63,691 nucleotides of DNA, taken from positions 1-63,691 of the forward strand of contig JAZKDE010000106.1 in NCBI GenBank assembly GCA_040387735.1, in the 5' to 3' direction. Numbering within the stretch: position 1 is the first letter of the stretch; the number at the start of each line of letters is the position of its first letter. The translations under genes were made by a program, and so were the position numbers. The notes beneath the pieces were generated by a model. It saw only the letters and a list, made by a program, of their open reading frames with translations. It had not been told where the DNA came from and made no database searches. Source of the stretch: Arcicella sp040387735 (GTDB lineage: Bacteria > Bacteroidota > Bacteroidia > Cytophagales > Spirosomataceae). This document shows, one piece after another, positions 17,163 through 26,639 of the stretch.

Positions 17163-17212
17163 CGTTTATCGCCGTGCCGAGGATTTTAAAAGTTCACGGA
17201 AGACGATAAACG
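17163..17212. promoter_or_regulatory. Inverted repeat in the receiver-BLUF intergenic gap
   Basis: The arms cgtttatcg (17163-17171) and cgataaacg (17204-17212) pair perfectly. An inner ccgtg/cacgg pair forms a second stem inside. It fills most of the 84-bp gap between the receiver stop and the BLUF start on the minus strand. It could be an attenuating or processing hairpin, or a regulator site; no T-tract follows. Confidence 0.45.
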
Positions 17213-17220
17213 TAAGCAAA

Positions 17221-17655
17221 TTACATTCTCTCTATATACCAATTCAATTGCTTTTCCATTTTTTGATAGCGAAAAATATTATCAATTATTTGCTGGATAC
17301 GGACAAAAGCTGTTTCACTTTTTACCACGTAATCAAAGGCTTTATGGTGCATACAGTTAATGGCTACATCAATTTTATCCTGAGATGAAAGCATTACCAC
17401 GGGAATATGAGGGTCATACGCTTTTATCTCATCCAAAGTTTGCAGACCATTAATGGCATCTTTGTTGATTCCATCGAGGTGATAATCTAAAATAATTACA
17501 TCTGGTTTTTTCGATAGACTCTCAATACATGACTCGCCAGAGATAAAAGTTTCTATCTCAAAATCGGCGTGTTTTAAAAAGTCAATTTCTAATAATTTTA
17601 GATACATGGTATCGTCATCAACCAGAAATAGTTTTATTTTTTTATCAGTTTCCAT
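17221..17655 (-). CDS. Single-domain response regulator (receiver only)
   Basis: A 144-residue receiver with no output domain. The acidic pocket is KLFLVDDDTMYLKLL, the phospho-acceptor Asp is in PDVIILDYHLDGIN (about residue 55), the Thr/Ser switch is in VVMLSSQDKID and the Lys in YVVKSETAF. The C-terminal about 20 residues (FRYQKMEKQLNWYIERM) form an extra helix. Its ATG lies inside the last codons of the hybrid kinase gene (11-bp overlap), so the two are translationally coupled and it is the natural target of the kinase's HPt domain. Confidence 0.93.
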   Translation of the reverse strand: METDKKIKLFLVDDDTMYLKLLEIDFLKHADFEIETFISGESCIESLSKKPDVIILDYHLDGINKDAINGLQTLDEIKAYDPHIPVVMLSSQDKIDVAINCMHHKAFDYVVKSETAFVRIQQIIDNIFRYQKMEKQLNWYIERM

Positions 17656-19684
17656 TATTTAATGTTTTTATCTTATCGAGTTCTATTTCTAATTCTTCAC
17701 AGGCTTGTTCACAGATGTTTTCGAGCTGAATGACCATTTGTGATATGCCAGCAGAAAACTGTTGTGTGGTAGCAAAATCTTGTATTTTCTTTGCCATGTC
17801 TTCAAAATCGGTGTTGATACCCATGATTGAAAATGATGGAATCATTTTATGAACTGCCGAGTACAACATCAACCAATCTTTATCCCGATAACTCTTTTTC
17901 ATCGCAAGGATTAAGGGTGGAGTTTGTTCTAAGTACAATAAAATCATTTCCGCCATTAATTTTGGATTTGATTTGGTTCGATTAATTAGATACTTCAAAT
18001 CAATACATTTTACTTTTTCAATAAATTTTTCTTTTGGTTCAGATGTCATTAAAATGTGGGATTTTTTTACAATACTTATTATTTTACTGTATAATAATTT
18101 TTCATCAACGGGTTTAGAAATATAGTCATTCATGCCAACGGCTTTACATTTTGCTACATCTACCGTGGTAACATCGGCGGTGAGGGCAATAATCGGAATA
18201 TTAGAATTCATGGTATTTCTAATATATTCAGTTGCTTCAAAACCGTTCATTTCGGGCATCTGTAAATCCATCAAAATGACATCGTAAGCTTTGGTTATCA
18301 ATTTGTCGATTGCCAATTTTCCGTTAGATGTAATATCACACTCAAAACCAAAATCATCCAATAAAGTCCGCATCAATAATTGATTGAGTGCCATATCTTC
18401 TACCACCAATACTTTTATCTGTTTGATTTCATGTTCTAATTCCATCGTGTCAATGACTAATTCAGCAACTTCATTAGTTTTCTGAAAATCTAAGGTAAAA
18501 CTGAAGGTTGACCCTACATTTACTTTACTTTTAACGCTAATCTTTCCGCCTTGTGGTTCTACCAATTGTTTGACGATGGCAAGCCCCAAGCCCGTACCGC
18601 CGTAAATTCTGGAAGTGCCACTGGTAGCTTGCTGAAAATTTTCAAAAATATGCTCGATTTTGTCCTCTGAAATACCAATGCCTGTATCGGTTATGGCAAA
18701 TTCAATGCTTACTTTTTGGTCATCTTGGTTCAATAAATGAACACTGACCGTAATCTCTCCTTTTGTGGTAAATTTGACAGCATTACTCACTAAATTAAGG
18801 ATGATTTGGTGTAACCGAACTGGGTCGCCGATTAAAACTTCAGGAATGTTACGGTCATATTTTTTAATTAAAGTCAAGTTTTTTTCTTGAATTTTTGTCT
18901 CAAATAAATGTAACATAGATGAAATAGAAAGTGCCAATTTGAATGGAGTTTTCTCAAATGTCATTTTTCCTGCATCCACTTTTGCTAAATCCAAAATGTC
19001 ATTAATGAGCACAATTAGAGCATCGCCACTCATTTTTATGGCATTTACGTACTCTTTTTGTTTATCAGTCAAATCTGTTTTCAAAACCACTTTCGTAAAT
19101 CCAATGATGGCATTCATCGGTGTCCGAATTTCATGACTCATATTGGACAAAAATTGTTGTTTCGCTCTGACAGCACTTTCCGCTATGAGTGTTGCTTCTT
19201 CTGCTTTTCGTTTGGCTTCTTCCGCAACTTCGGCTGCCAATTCAGCGAAAACTTTGGCTATGATTAACTCTTTTTCGATTCTTTTTTGTTCGGTAATATC
19301 TCTCGCCACCACCACTGCACCTAATACGAACCCTTGTTCATCTCTATAAACCGACCCATTGAATAAAACATCAGTGAGTCGATGGTCTTTAATCGTTAAT
19401 GGATAATTGGCCACAAAGCCTTTATCAAATACCTGCTGATATACTTTTCGGGCTTCTTCTGAGTCTGTAAAATATTCAGAAAAATCAGTTCCCGTTAATG
19501 CTTCCCGAGTTTTACCCGTAATTTTGGTTAAAGCCTCGTTCATATCGGTAATTTTTCCTTTAGTACTTATCGTTACTAACGGGTCTAAACTGGCTTCTAT
19601 CAAGCTTCTGGCGTACTTAAAGGCGGATTTTTGCACGATGATATTTTTACAGTCGATAATATGTTCACATTTCGTTGTTTCCAT
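17645..19684 (-). CDS. PAS hybrid sensor histidine kinase with receiver and HPt domains
   Basis: About 679 residues from the ATG at 19684 (METTKCEHII). A frame from 19732 adds 16 unlikely residues. Domains in order: PAS with PAC (about 25-130, ending VVVARDITEQKRIEKEL), a coiled linker rich in Ala/Glu, HisKA (MSHEIRTPMNAIIGF, His at about 182), HATPase (N, G1 and G2 boxes, with YGGTGLGLAIVKQL), receiver (KVLVVEDMALNQLLM; Asp in YDVILMDLQMPEMNGFE at about 472) and HPt (His in LYSAVHKMIPSFSIMG at about 611). It is cytoplasmic, with no membrane segments. It forms a full phosphorelay with the overlapping lone receiver. The signal is unknown; the PAS could hold a cofactor. Confidence 0.93.
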   Translation of the reverse strand: METTKCEHIIDCKNIIVQKSAFKYARSLIEASLDPLVTISTKGKITDMNEALTKITGKTREALTGTDFSEYFTDSEEARKVYQQVFDKGFVANYPLTIKDHRLTDVLFNGSVYRDEQGFVLGAVVVARDITEQKRIEKELIIAKVFAELAAEVAEEAKRKAEEATLIAESAVRAKQQFLSNMSHEIRTPMNAIIGFTKVVLKTDLTDKQKEYVNAIKMSGDALIVLINDILDLAKVDAGKMTFEKTPFKLALSISSMLHLFETKIQEKNLTLIKKYDRNIPEVLIGDPVRLHQIILNLVSNAVKFTTKGEITVSVHLLNQDDQKVSIEFAITDTGIGISEDKIEHIFENFQQATSGTSRIYGGTGLGLAIVKQLVEPQGGKISVKSKVNVGSTFSFTLDFQKTNEVAELVIDTMELEHEIKQIKVLVVEDMALNQLLMRTLLDDFGFECDITSNGKLAIDKLITKAYDVILMDLQMPEMNGFEATEYIRNTMNSNIPIIALTADVTTVDVAKCKAVGMNDYISKPVDEKLLYSKIISIVKKSHILMTSEPKEKFIEKVKCIDLKYLINRTKSNPKLMAEMILLYLEQTPPLILAMKKSYRDKDWLMLYSAVHKMIPSFSIMGINTDFEDMAKKIQDFATTQQFSAGISQMVIQLENICEQACEELEIELDKIKTLNNGN

Positions 19685-19811
19685 TTTATTTGTTCTATTG
19701 CACCATAATTTTGCAATAGCTTTGGTAATCATTAGACGTAATGTCTTGCCTATTTGGGAGTAATTAGGGGTTTATTTCATCATTTTAGCTAAAGTTCTCA
19801 AGACTAAAACC

Positions 19812-20375
19812 TTAACCAATATCTTCAATGGGGTTACGTCGTTTGTCTTTCAATTGTTTAAAGTGCGAAGGAGATAATCCCGTAACTTTTTTAAACTGAC
19901 TCGATAAATGAGCAACGCTACTATAATTCATTTTGTAAGCTATTTCAGTAATATTCCATTCGCCATAAATGATTAACTCTTTTATGCGTTCGGTTTTATG
20001 ACAAATAATGTACTGTTCAATGGTTGTTCCTTGTACTTCTGAAAACAAATTGGCCAAATAAGTGTAATCGTATTTTAGTTTTTCGCTGAGGTAATCCGAA
20101 AAGTTAGTTTTAGGTAATTCTTCGGAATAATGAACCAAATCAACGATAACATTTTTAATCTTTTCGACTAACACAGCTCTTTTATCATCCATTAATTCGA
20201 GTCCAGAATTGAGCAATGCTATTTTCAATTCCTCCCGAAGCTCGAAAGAAATATCTTCCATAATTTCAACTTCGCCCAAATCAACTACAATAAAGTGCAA
20301 GCCAAGTTTTCGCAAGGCATCCTTCACCATCATTTTGCAACGATTACTAACCATGTATTTGATATATAGTTTCAT
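19812..20375 (-). CDS. AraC-type regulator with ferredoxin-like N-terminus (copy 2)
   Basis: A 187-residue paralogue of the protein at 16082-16642, alignable over its full length without large gaps. The N-terminus MKLYIKYMVSNRCKMMVK has the same SxxC in place of the HMA CxxC, followed by VDLGEVEIMEDIS. The AraC HTH is YDYTYLANLFSEVQGTTIEQYI, then WNITEIAYKMNYSSVAHLSSQFKKVTGLSPSHFK. It starts 3 bp after the cupin gene, so the two form an operon, with the hybrid kinase 127 bp further on. Two copies flanking the kinase-receiver-BLUF genes suggest duplication around the module or two regulators with overlapping sites. Confidence 0.85.
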   Translation of the reverse strand: MKLYIKYMVSNRCKMMVKDALRKLGLHFIVVDLGEVEIMEDISFELREELKIALLNSGLELMDDKRAVLVEKIKNVIVDLVHYSEELPKTNFSDYLSEKLKYDYTYLANLFSEVQGTTIEQYIICHKTERIKELIIYGEWNITEIAYKMNYSSVAHLSSQFKKVTGLSPSHFKQLKDKRRNPIEDIG

Positions 20376-20378
20376 CTT

Positions 20379-20720
20379 TTAGTCTTCATAACCGCTTTTA
20401 ATAACTGTTGAAATCATTTTGAACTGTTCATTGGCATTAAAAATATGAGGTGCGTGGGCGGGGATAATTATTCCTTCACCTAATTTTAGCGTGTATTTTT
20501 TTCTATCAATAATAATGTCTGCGGTACCGTCAATGATTTGAATATAATTATCAAATGGAGATGTTTTTTCAGCTAATTCTTCGCCTGCATCAAAAGAAGA
20601 AGCCGTGATATTTCCCGTAATTTTTTTGATAATCGTCTTGCTTACAACTGCGTTTGGTAGATATTCTATAATTTCAACAATGATATGTACTTTCGACTTT
20701 TCTAATTCCACAGGCTCCAT
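20379..20720 (-). CDS. Small cupin-domain protein
   Basis: A 113-residue single-domain cupin (beta barrel about 25-105). The segments FDAGEELAEKTSPFDNYIQIIDGTADIIID and YTLKLGEGIIIPAHAPHIFNA correspond to cupin motifs 1 and 2. The classical metal ligands are incomplete: motif 1 has Asp/Asn where His pairs are common, while motif 2 keeps His residues in AHAPHIF. It may therefore bind a small ligand rather than act as a metal enzyme. It is the first gene of the cupin-AraC pair, separated from the AraC-type gene by 3 bp. It may serve as a sensor or accessory for that regulator, which is inference from position. Confidence 0.8.
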   Translation of the reverse strand: MEPVELEKSKVHIIVEIIEYLPNAVVSKTIIKKITGNITASSFDAGEELAEKTSPFDNYIQIIDGTADIIIDRKKYTLKLGEGIIIPAHAPHIFNANEQFKMISTVIKSGYED

Positions 20721-20944
20721 GCTCTTTTGTTTATACTTAAAATTACTTCATGTAAAAGCATAAAGTTGAGTATATTTATTGAACATTTACTTATAGAATT
20801 TTCGATAAATGTTACACAATTCACAGTTTTTACCCAAATCAGGTTCTTAAAATCTCAGAACTGAAAGAGAAAGTGAGAATAAGCTATTTTTAAGCACTAA
20901 TTTGGTATTTTTACTGTACAACAAACAATTAAACCCTTTGAAAA

Positions 20945-22450
20945 ATGAGAAAAAGCATACTGCTATTTACCGTACTCAACTTAATGTTTTTGGCCAGTTT
21001 TGCTCAAAATAACGTTGAACAGACCGAAAGAATTAAGGCTGCGGTGCCCACTATCGACCGAATTTGTAAAGAATTTGCTGAAAAACATCACCTGCCAAGT
21101 TTGGTTTACGGATTGGTGGTTGATGGACAATTTATCCATGCCAATAACATCGGGGTTATCAATACGGAGGCAAAAAGTCTTGCTACCAAGCAATCGGTTT
21201 ATCGAATTGCCTCGATGTCGAAAAGTTTTACTGCCATGGCGATTTTGCAATTACGAGACGCCGGAAAATTAAAATTAGATGACCCTGCTTATTTGTACAT
21301 TCCAGCATTGAAAGGTCAGAAATTCTCGACTGATTCACCCGAAATCACTATTCGACATCTATTGACGCACGCCGCAGGTTTTCCAGAAGATAATCCTTGG
21401 GGCGACCGCCAATTAGCAATTTCGGATGCTACGATGTTGAAAATGTTTAAGCAAGGCATTTCTTTTTCTAATACGCCAGGAACAGCTTATGAATACAGTA
21501 ATATGGGTTTTGCGATGTTGGGCTATATTATCAAAAAAGTAACTGGTGAAACCTATGAAAATTATACCATTAAACATATTTTGAAGCCTTTGGGAATGAA
21601 TAATACTTATTGGGATTATACTAAAGTACCTAAAAATCAATTAGCGATTGGTTACCGATGGATTGATGAAAATTGGGTAGAACAACCTATGCTTGGCGAT
21701 GGTGCTTACGGGGCAATGGGAGGAATGCTGACTACCATCGAAGATTTTGGGAAATACATGACCTTTCATCTTTCAGCAACGGTATCAAACAAACCTGAGT
21801 CGCCCGTATTGAAAAGAAGTTCATTGCGAGAAATGCACCAACCTTGGAATTTTAGTGCATTTAATGTTGAAAATAAAAATGCTTTGGGTAAACCTTGTCC
21901 CTTTGTTTCGGCTTATGGTTACGGTTTGCGTTGGGTTGAAGATTGTTCTCATACGGTCGGTATTGGTCATAGTGGAGGTTTGCCAGGTTTTGGGAGTAAC
22001 TGGAAAATGTTACCGCAGTATGGTATAGGTTTTATCTCATTTGCCAATCGTACTTACGCTCCAGCGAGTAATTTAAATACGCAGATTTTGGATACTTTAA
22101 TTGCTTTGGTAAAATTAAAACCTCATCCGTTGGAGGTTTCGGCAATTTTAAAACAGCGTCAAAAGGAGTTATTAAGCATTTTACCGCAGTGCAACAAAGC
22201 CGAATCGTCGGGTATTTTTGCGGAGAACTTCTTTTTAGATTATTTCCCAATTAGTCTTAGAAAAGAAGCGGAGGAAATCTTTGCAAAAGCGGGCAAAATC
22301 GTTAAAGTTGGAGAAATGAAGCCAGAAAATAATTTGAGAGGTTCATTTATATTGGAAGGGGAGAATGCTAACATCGCCATTAGCTTTACGCTTTCACCCG
22401 AAAAACCCGCCTTAATTCAAGAATACCATATTAATGAAATTAAGAAGTAA
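20945..22450 (+). CDS. Exported serine hydrolase, beta-lactamase/class C PBP fold
   Basis: A 501-residue secreted hydrolase with signal peptide MRKSILLFTVLNLMFLASFAQ. The catalytic SxxK is in RIASMSKSFTAMAIL (about residue 97), the YxN in AYEYSNMGFAMLGYII and the third-box HSG in VGIGHSGGLPGFG. This is the class C beta-lactamase/D-aminopeptidase/esterase family. A C-terminal region of about 120 residues after the catalytic domain is a small beta-rich extension. Members hydrolyse peptides, esters or beta-lactams, and the substrate cannot be told from sequence. It is divergent from the cupin gene (224-bp gap) and convergent with the TonB receptor gene. Confidence 0.88.
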   Translation: MRKSILLFTVLNLMFLASFAQNNVEQTERIKAAVPTIDRICKEFAEKHHLPSLVYGLVVDGQFIHANNIGVINTEAKSLATKQSVYRIASMSKSFTAMAILQLRDAGKLKLDDPAYLYIPALKGQKFSTDSPEITIRHLLTHAAGFPEDNPWGDRQLAISDATMLKMFKQGISFSNTPGTAYEYSNMGFAMLGYIIKKVTGETYENYTIKHILKPLGMNNTYWDYTKVPKNQLAIGYRWIDENWVEQPMLGDGAYGAMGGMLTTIEDFGKYMTFHLSATVSNKPESPVLKRSSLREMHQPWNFSAFNVENKNALGKPCPFVSAYGYGLRWVEDCSHTVGIGHSGGLPGFGSNWKMLPQYGIGFISFANRTYAPASNLNTQILDTLIALVKLKPHPLEVSAILKQRQKELLSILPQCNKAESSGIFAENFFLDYFPISLRKEAEEIFAKAGKIVKVGEMKPENNLRGSFILEGENANIAISFTLSPEKPALIQEYHINEIKK

Positions 22451-22490
22451 AATTTAAATACGGATAAATCTCAAAAAATCTTCTATAGAA

Positions 22491-22529
22491 AACGCCCAAC
22501 TGTTTCATTATCTGAGCAAATTGGGCGTT
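22491..22529. terminator. Bidirectional hairpin between serine hydrolase and TonB receptor
   Basis: The arms aacgcccaa (22491-22499) and ttgggcgtt (22521-22529) pair perfectly, making a GC-richer stem than the surrounding DNA. It lies between two convergent stop codons and fits a shared terminator, though the T-tract is weak on both sides. Confidence 0.6.
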
Positions 22530-22566
22530 CCTAATTTTAATTAAGCAGAGGGTTCACTACTGAGTT

Positions 22567-25395
22567 TTAGAATCCAAAAGTAACTTTTCCGTAGAAGAAA
22601 GCACCATTAAATCCGAATTGTTGTCCACCTGTTGTTCCCCAAGGAGAAACACCTGTTTGATTATTTGCAATACTCAATTGGTCAGGATAAACATCAAAAA
22701 TGTTGTTAGAACCTATCGTTACGTTAATTGATTTTGTCAACAGATAATTAAGCGTAACATCGGTAGTTGTTTTAGCGGTAAAAGTTTGGTCACGACCACC
22801 CGTTGCACTGTTTAAGTTGGTTTGGGTTGCAAAGTAATTGTATTCGCCAAAACGTGTCATGATAATTGTTGGCGTAAATTTCCCGAATGAATAAGAACCC
22901 AAGAATACAAATTTATTTTGCGGAGTTCCGCTTTCGTAACGTCCACGTTGCTGACGGTCGAAGAAGATTCTATCTTTTAAATAATTTCTTACATCATCCG
23001 AACCCGAAGCCGTTAATCCACTTGGTACGTGAACATCCATTACATCTGTATGAGTAAAGTTTCCTGATAATGATAAATTCAACATTCCAGAACCAATGCG
23101 ATTTTTGTAAGCCAATACAATGTCAACGCCACGAGTACGAGTATCAATTGAGTTTACAAAAAACTGAGCAGCATTTACGTCAGGATAATTTACCAATAGA
23201 CCTTTCACTAATTGTGCCGCACCTTTTACAATTGGGTCACTACTACCGATTGAACCAAAGTCAAATGTTCCTGTTAAAGTAACCCGATTATTGATGGCAA
23301 TTTGGTAGGCATCAACCGTTGCTGTAAAGTGTTTGCCAATTCTACTGGTGATACCGATACTTGCATTATTTGAAGTTTCAGCTTTTAATGATGGAATACC
23401 AAATGATTTGGTTGCTGCATTATCGTTATTGGCTACCAATGAAAGAATCAAACTTCCATCAGCTTGTGGAATAGACGTAGTTGCCGAATAATATCTTTGT
23501 TGTAATGAAGGGGCTCTGAAACCAGTACTCAATGCACCTCTTAATGAAAGACTTTCCAAAATACCGTCTGGATTATCAACTAAGGTTAATCTTGAAGAAG
23601 TTTTCCAAGTAAGTTGGTCGCCAAAATCACTGTATTTTTCATAACGTAATGCACCAGTAATTAAGAATTTACTCGATACTTCTGCCTCAACATCGGCGTA
23701 AAGTCCAAGGTTATGGCGGTATTGATTTTGAGCATCATTTGGCTGATAACCAGGGAAAACTTGAGCTCCCGCTGGTCTAACACCTTTCGTTTTTCCGCCA
23801 ACGGTTGTTACATACGTTGTGTCACCGTAGTTTTTGTACGATTTTTCTTCACCCGCAATGATTTGATAATTTTCTAAACGGTATTCAGCACCAAAGGCTA
23901 CGTTTAATGATTTCAAGAATGTATCTTCAACTTGACGAGAGAGTCCTAAATTGGTAGTATTTTGAGCGAAGACTAAGCTACCACTGTTAAATTTCGTTGG
24001 ACTTGATGAGCCAATTGAAGCGTTAATGGTATTTTGTATCGTATAATCAATTTGGTTACGTCCCGAAGTATTACTAAAATCAATATTCCATCCGTTTGCT
24101 TTGCTTCTGATCCCAGCAGTAAGCGACCCGTCAATTAAACGAGCAACGTTTTCGCCCAAGAACCCCGTTGGATAAACCGTTGGAAAATAACGACTTGAGA
24201 TACTGTTGATAGTGGTTGTACCATTCGGAAAGCGGAATGAGTTATTTGCATTAACACTGTATTTTGAAGAAACACCACCAAATGCGTACAATTCAACATC
24301 GGGTGCAACTGGCAAAACAGCGTTTACAAATAAACTCGCATTGTCTTGATTTCCCGCTCCACTTGAACTTGAACTGTAACGGTCAACGCCTTTTTCTTTG
24401 GCATCAACAATTTCGCTACTTGTACCTACGGCGTATGGAAACCAATATTGTTTCAAACCTGTCAAACGATTGTTATATTCATAAAACCCAGAACGGTCAG
24501 TCGCTGAGCGGTTATTGATTTGTCCTGAAACGTTAATTGAGCCTTTTTCTCCTAAACGGAAACCATAATTGACATCTGTTAAAGAAGTAAATCCATCTGT
24601 TTTGTTACGGTAACTTGTCGAATAAACACCCGCCATCGTTGTAACTGCACCTTTTCCAACACTTGATTTTAAAACGATGTTTACAACCCCCGCAATGGCA
24701 TCAGAGCCGTATTGAGCTGCTGCACCATCACGTAAAACCTCAATTCTTTCAATCGCTGAAACTGGAATAGCATCCAAATCAGTTGATGCTGAACCTTGTG
24801 CTGGCGTACCTAACACGTTTACCAAAGCACTACTGTGACGACGTTTACCATTTACTAATAACAAAGTTTGGTCTGGAGCAACGCCACGTAACGCAACTGG
24901 ATTAATATGAGCAGTTCCATCACCACCTGTTTGACGGTTGGAATTGATAGAAGGAGCAATGAAACTCAAAATCTGCGATAAATCAGTGCGTCCAGTTGCT
25001 TTAATTTCTTTATTTGAGATAACATCTACTGGAACTGGAGTTTCAATATTTGAGCGAGAGTTTGCCGAACGGCTACCAATAACGACAATTTCATTAAGGA
25101 ATTGCTCGTTGTCGTCTAATTTAATGTCTAATTTTGAACGACTACCAATTTTTATTTCTTGTGTTTTAAAACCTACAAATGAAATAATTAAAACATCTTC
25201 AGCTTTTGCAGGAAGACTAAATTCACCAGTTCCGCTTGCAACAGTACCTTTATTAGTTCCTTTTATTTGTACCGAAACTCCAATCATCGGGCTACCATCT
25301 TTGGCATCAACAATTTTACCCGAAACTATACTTTGTGCATTCGCAATTGTGCTAAATGCCAATAACAGCGAGAAAATGTATAAGAATTTCTTCAT
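22567..25395 (-). CDS. TonB-dependent outer-membrane receptor (non-SusC type)
   Basis: A 942-residue receptor with signal peptide MKKFLYIFSLLLAFSTIANAQ; the ATG at 25395 is preferred over one four codons upstream. A carboxypeptidase-like regulatory domain follows (VSGKIVDAKDGSPMIGVSVQI, about 25-100). The plug domain (about 115-245) contains GRTDLSQILSFIAPS, LLLVNGKRRHSSALV and ERIEVLRDGAAAQYGSDAIAGVVNIVLK. A 22-strand barrel then ends in FFYGKVTFGF with a terminal Phe. No SusD partner is adjacent, so this is a siderophore, vitamin or metal-type receptor rather than a polysaccharide-utilisation pair. A long AT-rich region upstream may hold regulatory sites. Confidence 0.92.
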   Translation of the reverse strand: MKKFLYIFSLLLAFSTIANAQSIVSGKIVDAKDGSPMIGVSVQIKGTNKGTVASGTGEFSLPAKAEDVLIISFVGFKTQEIKIGSRSKLDIKLDDNEQFLNEIVVIGSRSANSRSNIETPVPVDVISNKEIKATGRTDLSQILSFIAPSINSNRQTGGDGTAHINPVALRGVAPDQTLLLVNGKRRHSSALVNVLGTPAQGSASTDLDAIPVSAIERIEVLRDGAAAQYGSDAIAGVVNIVLKSSVGKGAVTTMAGVYSTSYRNKTDGFTSLTDVNYGFRLGEKGSINVSGQINNRSATDRSGFYEYNNRLTGLKQYWFPYAVGTSSEIVDAKEKGVDRYSSSSSGAGNQDNASLFVNAVLPVAPDVELYAFGGVSSKYSVNANNSFRFPNGTTTINSISSRYFPTVYPTGFLGENVARLIDGSLTAGIRSKANGWNIDFSNTSGRNQIDYTIQNTINASIGSSSPTKFNSGSLVFAQNTTNLGLSRQVEDTFLKSLNVAFGAEYRLENYQIIAGEEKSYKNYGDTTYVTTVGGKTKGVRPAGAQVFPGYQPNDAQNQYRHNLGLYADVEAEVSSKFLITGALRYEKYSDFGDQLTWKTSSRLTLVDNPDGILESLSLRGALSTGFRAPSLQQRYYSATTSIPQADGSLILSLVANNDNAATKSFGIPSLKAETSNNASIGITSRIGKHFTATVDAYQIAINNRVTLTGTFDFGSIGSSDPIVKGAAQLVKGLLVNYPDVNAAQFFVNSIDTRTRGVDIVLAYKNRIGSGMLNLSLSGNFTHTDVMDVHVPSGLTASGSDDVRNYLKDRIFFDRQQRGRYESGTPQNKFVFLGSYSFGKFTPTIIMTRFGEYNYFATQTNLNSATGGRDQTFTAKTTTDVTLNYLLTKSINVTIGSNNIFDVYPDQLSIANNQTGVSPWGTTGGQQFGFNGAFFYGKVTFGF

Positions 25396-26198
25396 AATGA
25401 TTATCATGTTTATGGATTAAACTACTTGCTTTCAAAATCAATTTAATGAAGCTTTTAAGTTTAGTCTGTTGCTAAAAAATGTAATTAAAAATCTTTAGTG
25501 ATTAAGATTGAGGAAAATTCGGGAAACAGAAATACAATGGTTGTATTTGCTTACGATAATTGTCAAAATGAATTTCCTGAATATGTATAAATTATCGTTT
25601 GGAAGTTAAAATCCAGACAGTAGCGTAACTACGGTAAGTAGTTTTTATGACGATTAAATACTCAAAGTTCTGCGGTTTGAACGGAGTATTTATTGAAGTA
25701 AAATTGTATTATTCTTATTTTTTCGTTTGCAATATATGAACCATTGAAAAACAAATCCAAATATTTTTTAATAAAATTTTAATTATTCAAAAATAAAATA
25801 TAAATAGTTAAATTTTTAATTGACAAAATACAATTAGTAGTTATTTGTTTTGATTTGATAAAATGTAAATATGTTAAAGTGTAGTTTTTAAAATAGCAAT
25901 ATTTGCACTTATTTTAATGAAAATATAGAATTTAGGTTAAGCATTAATGCTTATTTTGAAAAAATATTGCATTTTTGTTTAAAATAGGTTTTGGTGTTAT
26001 TTTTTTAAAATACAATACTTAATTCATCTGTTTTAGCGATTAAGGTAGTGTTTTTGTTAAAAAAAAGACAAATTTTTAGATTCAAATTTTCAGAATAAAC
26101 AAATTGGAATGTCTAACAAAATAATATGATTATTTTGTTAAGTATAAAATCGTCAAAGAAATTACAGAAGGGAGAAATTCGAGAGAAGAGTAGGAGAA
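25396..26198. other. AT-rich non-coding region upstream of the TonB receptor
   Basis: About 800 bp with no credible gene on either strand. It is extremely AT-rich, especially 25,700-26,100, with many homopolymeric A and T runs. The small frame antisense to the receptor start is a shadow. No tRNA, RNA gene or strong terminator was recognised. The size suggests a regulated promoter for the receptor, but no operator could be defined by eye. Confidence 0.5.
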
Positions 26199-26639
26199 TT
26201 ATAGTTTATGGAGTTGTATTTCTAATAACTTATTTGACATTAATGGAAATAGTGAAATAGCATCGCAGTCCATCTTTTTGATGCCAAAGGGCAGTCCATA
26301 CCAGTACTTTGTATTACCAGAAATAAAGGTTAATTGAGCGTTTTTGAAATCAAATATATAGGGAGTATCTTTTTCGGTAACGCCTTGATCATTTAAGATC
26401 ATACTGTTATCCGCAGAAGTATTTACGTATTCATTGAAGGAAATAATTTTAAATTTACTGCCGTCTAATTTTAGAGAAACCATCCCATCGTCGGTGAACA
26501 ATGTTTTTTGATTATAGGCCATAAAACCATCTTGACGCAATGTTAAAAAATATGATTCATTTGTTGACTGTTCTACTTGATTAATGATAAATTTCACTTC
26601 CCACTTGCCAACCGATAAAATATTTCCTAATGATGTCAT
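26199..26639 (-). CDS. Uncharacterised 146-residue protein
   Basis: I do not recognise the family. The protein is beta-rich by inspection, with alternating short strands and turns (GKWEVKFIINQVEQ, FLTLRQDGFMAYNQ, MVSLKLDGSKFKIISF, AQLTFISGNTKYWYG). This pattern suggests a small barrel or lipocalin-like fold. There is no signal peptide or membrane segment. It stands alone between the AT-rich gap and the miaB promoter region on the opposite strand. Coding use looks like the neighbours, and the frame is uninterrupted, so it is probably real. Confidence 0.55.
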   Translation of the reverse strand: MTSLGNILSVGKWEVKFIINQVEQSTNESYFLTLRQDGFMAYNQKTLFTDDGMVSLKLDGSKFKIISFNEYVNTSADNSMILNDQGVTEKDTPYIFDFKNAQLTFISGNTKYWYGLPFGIKKMDCDAISLFPLMSNKLLEIQLHKL

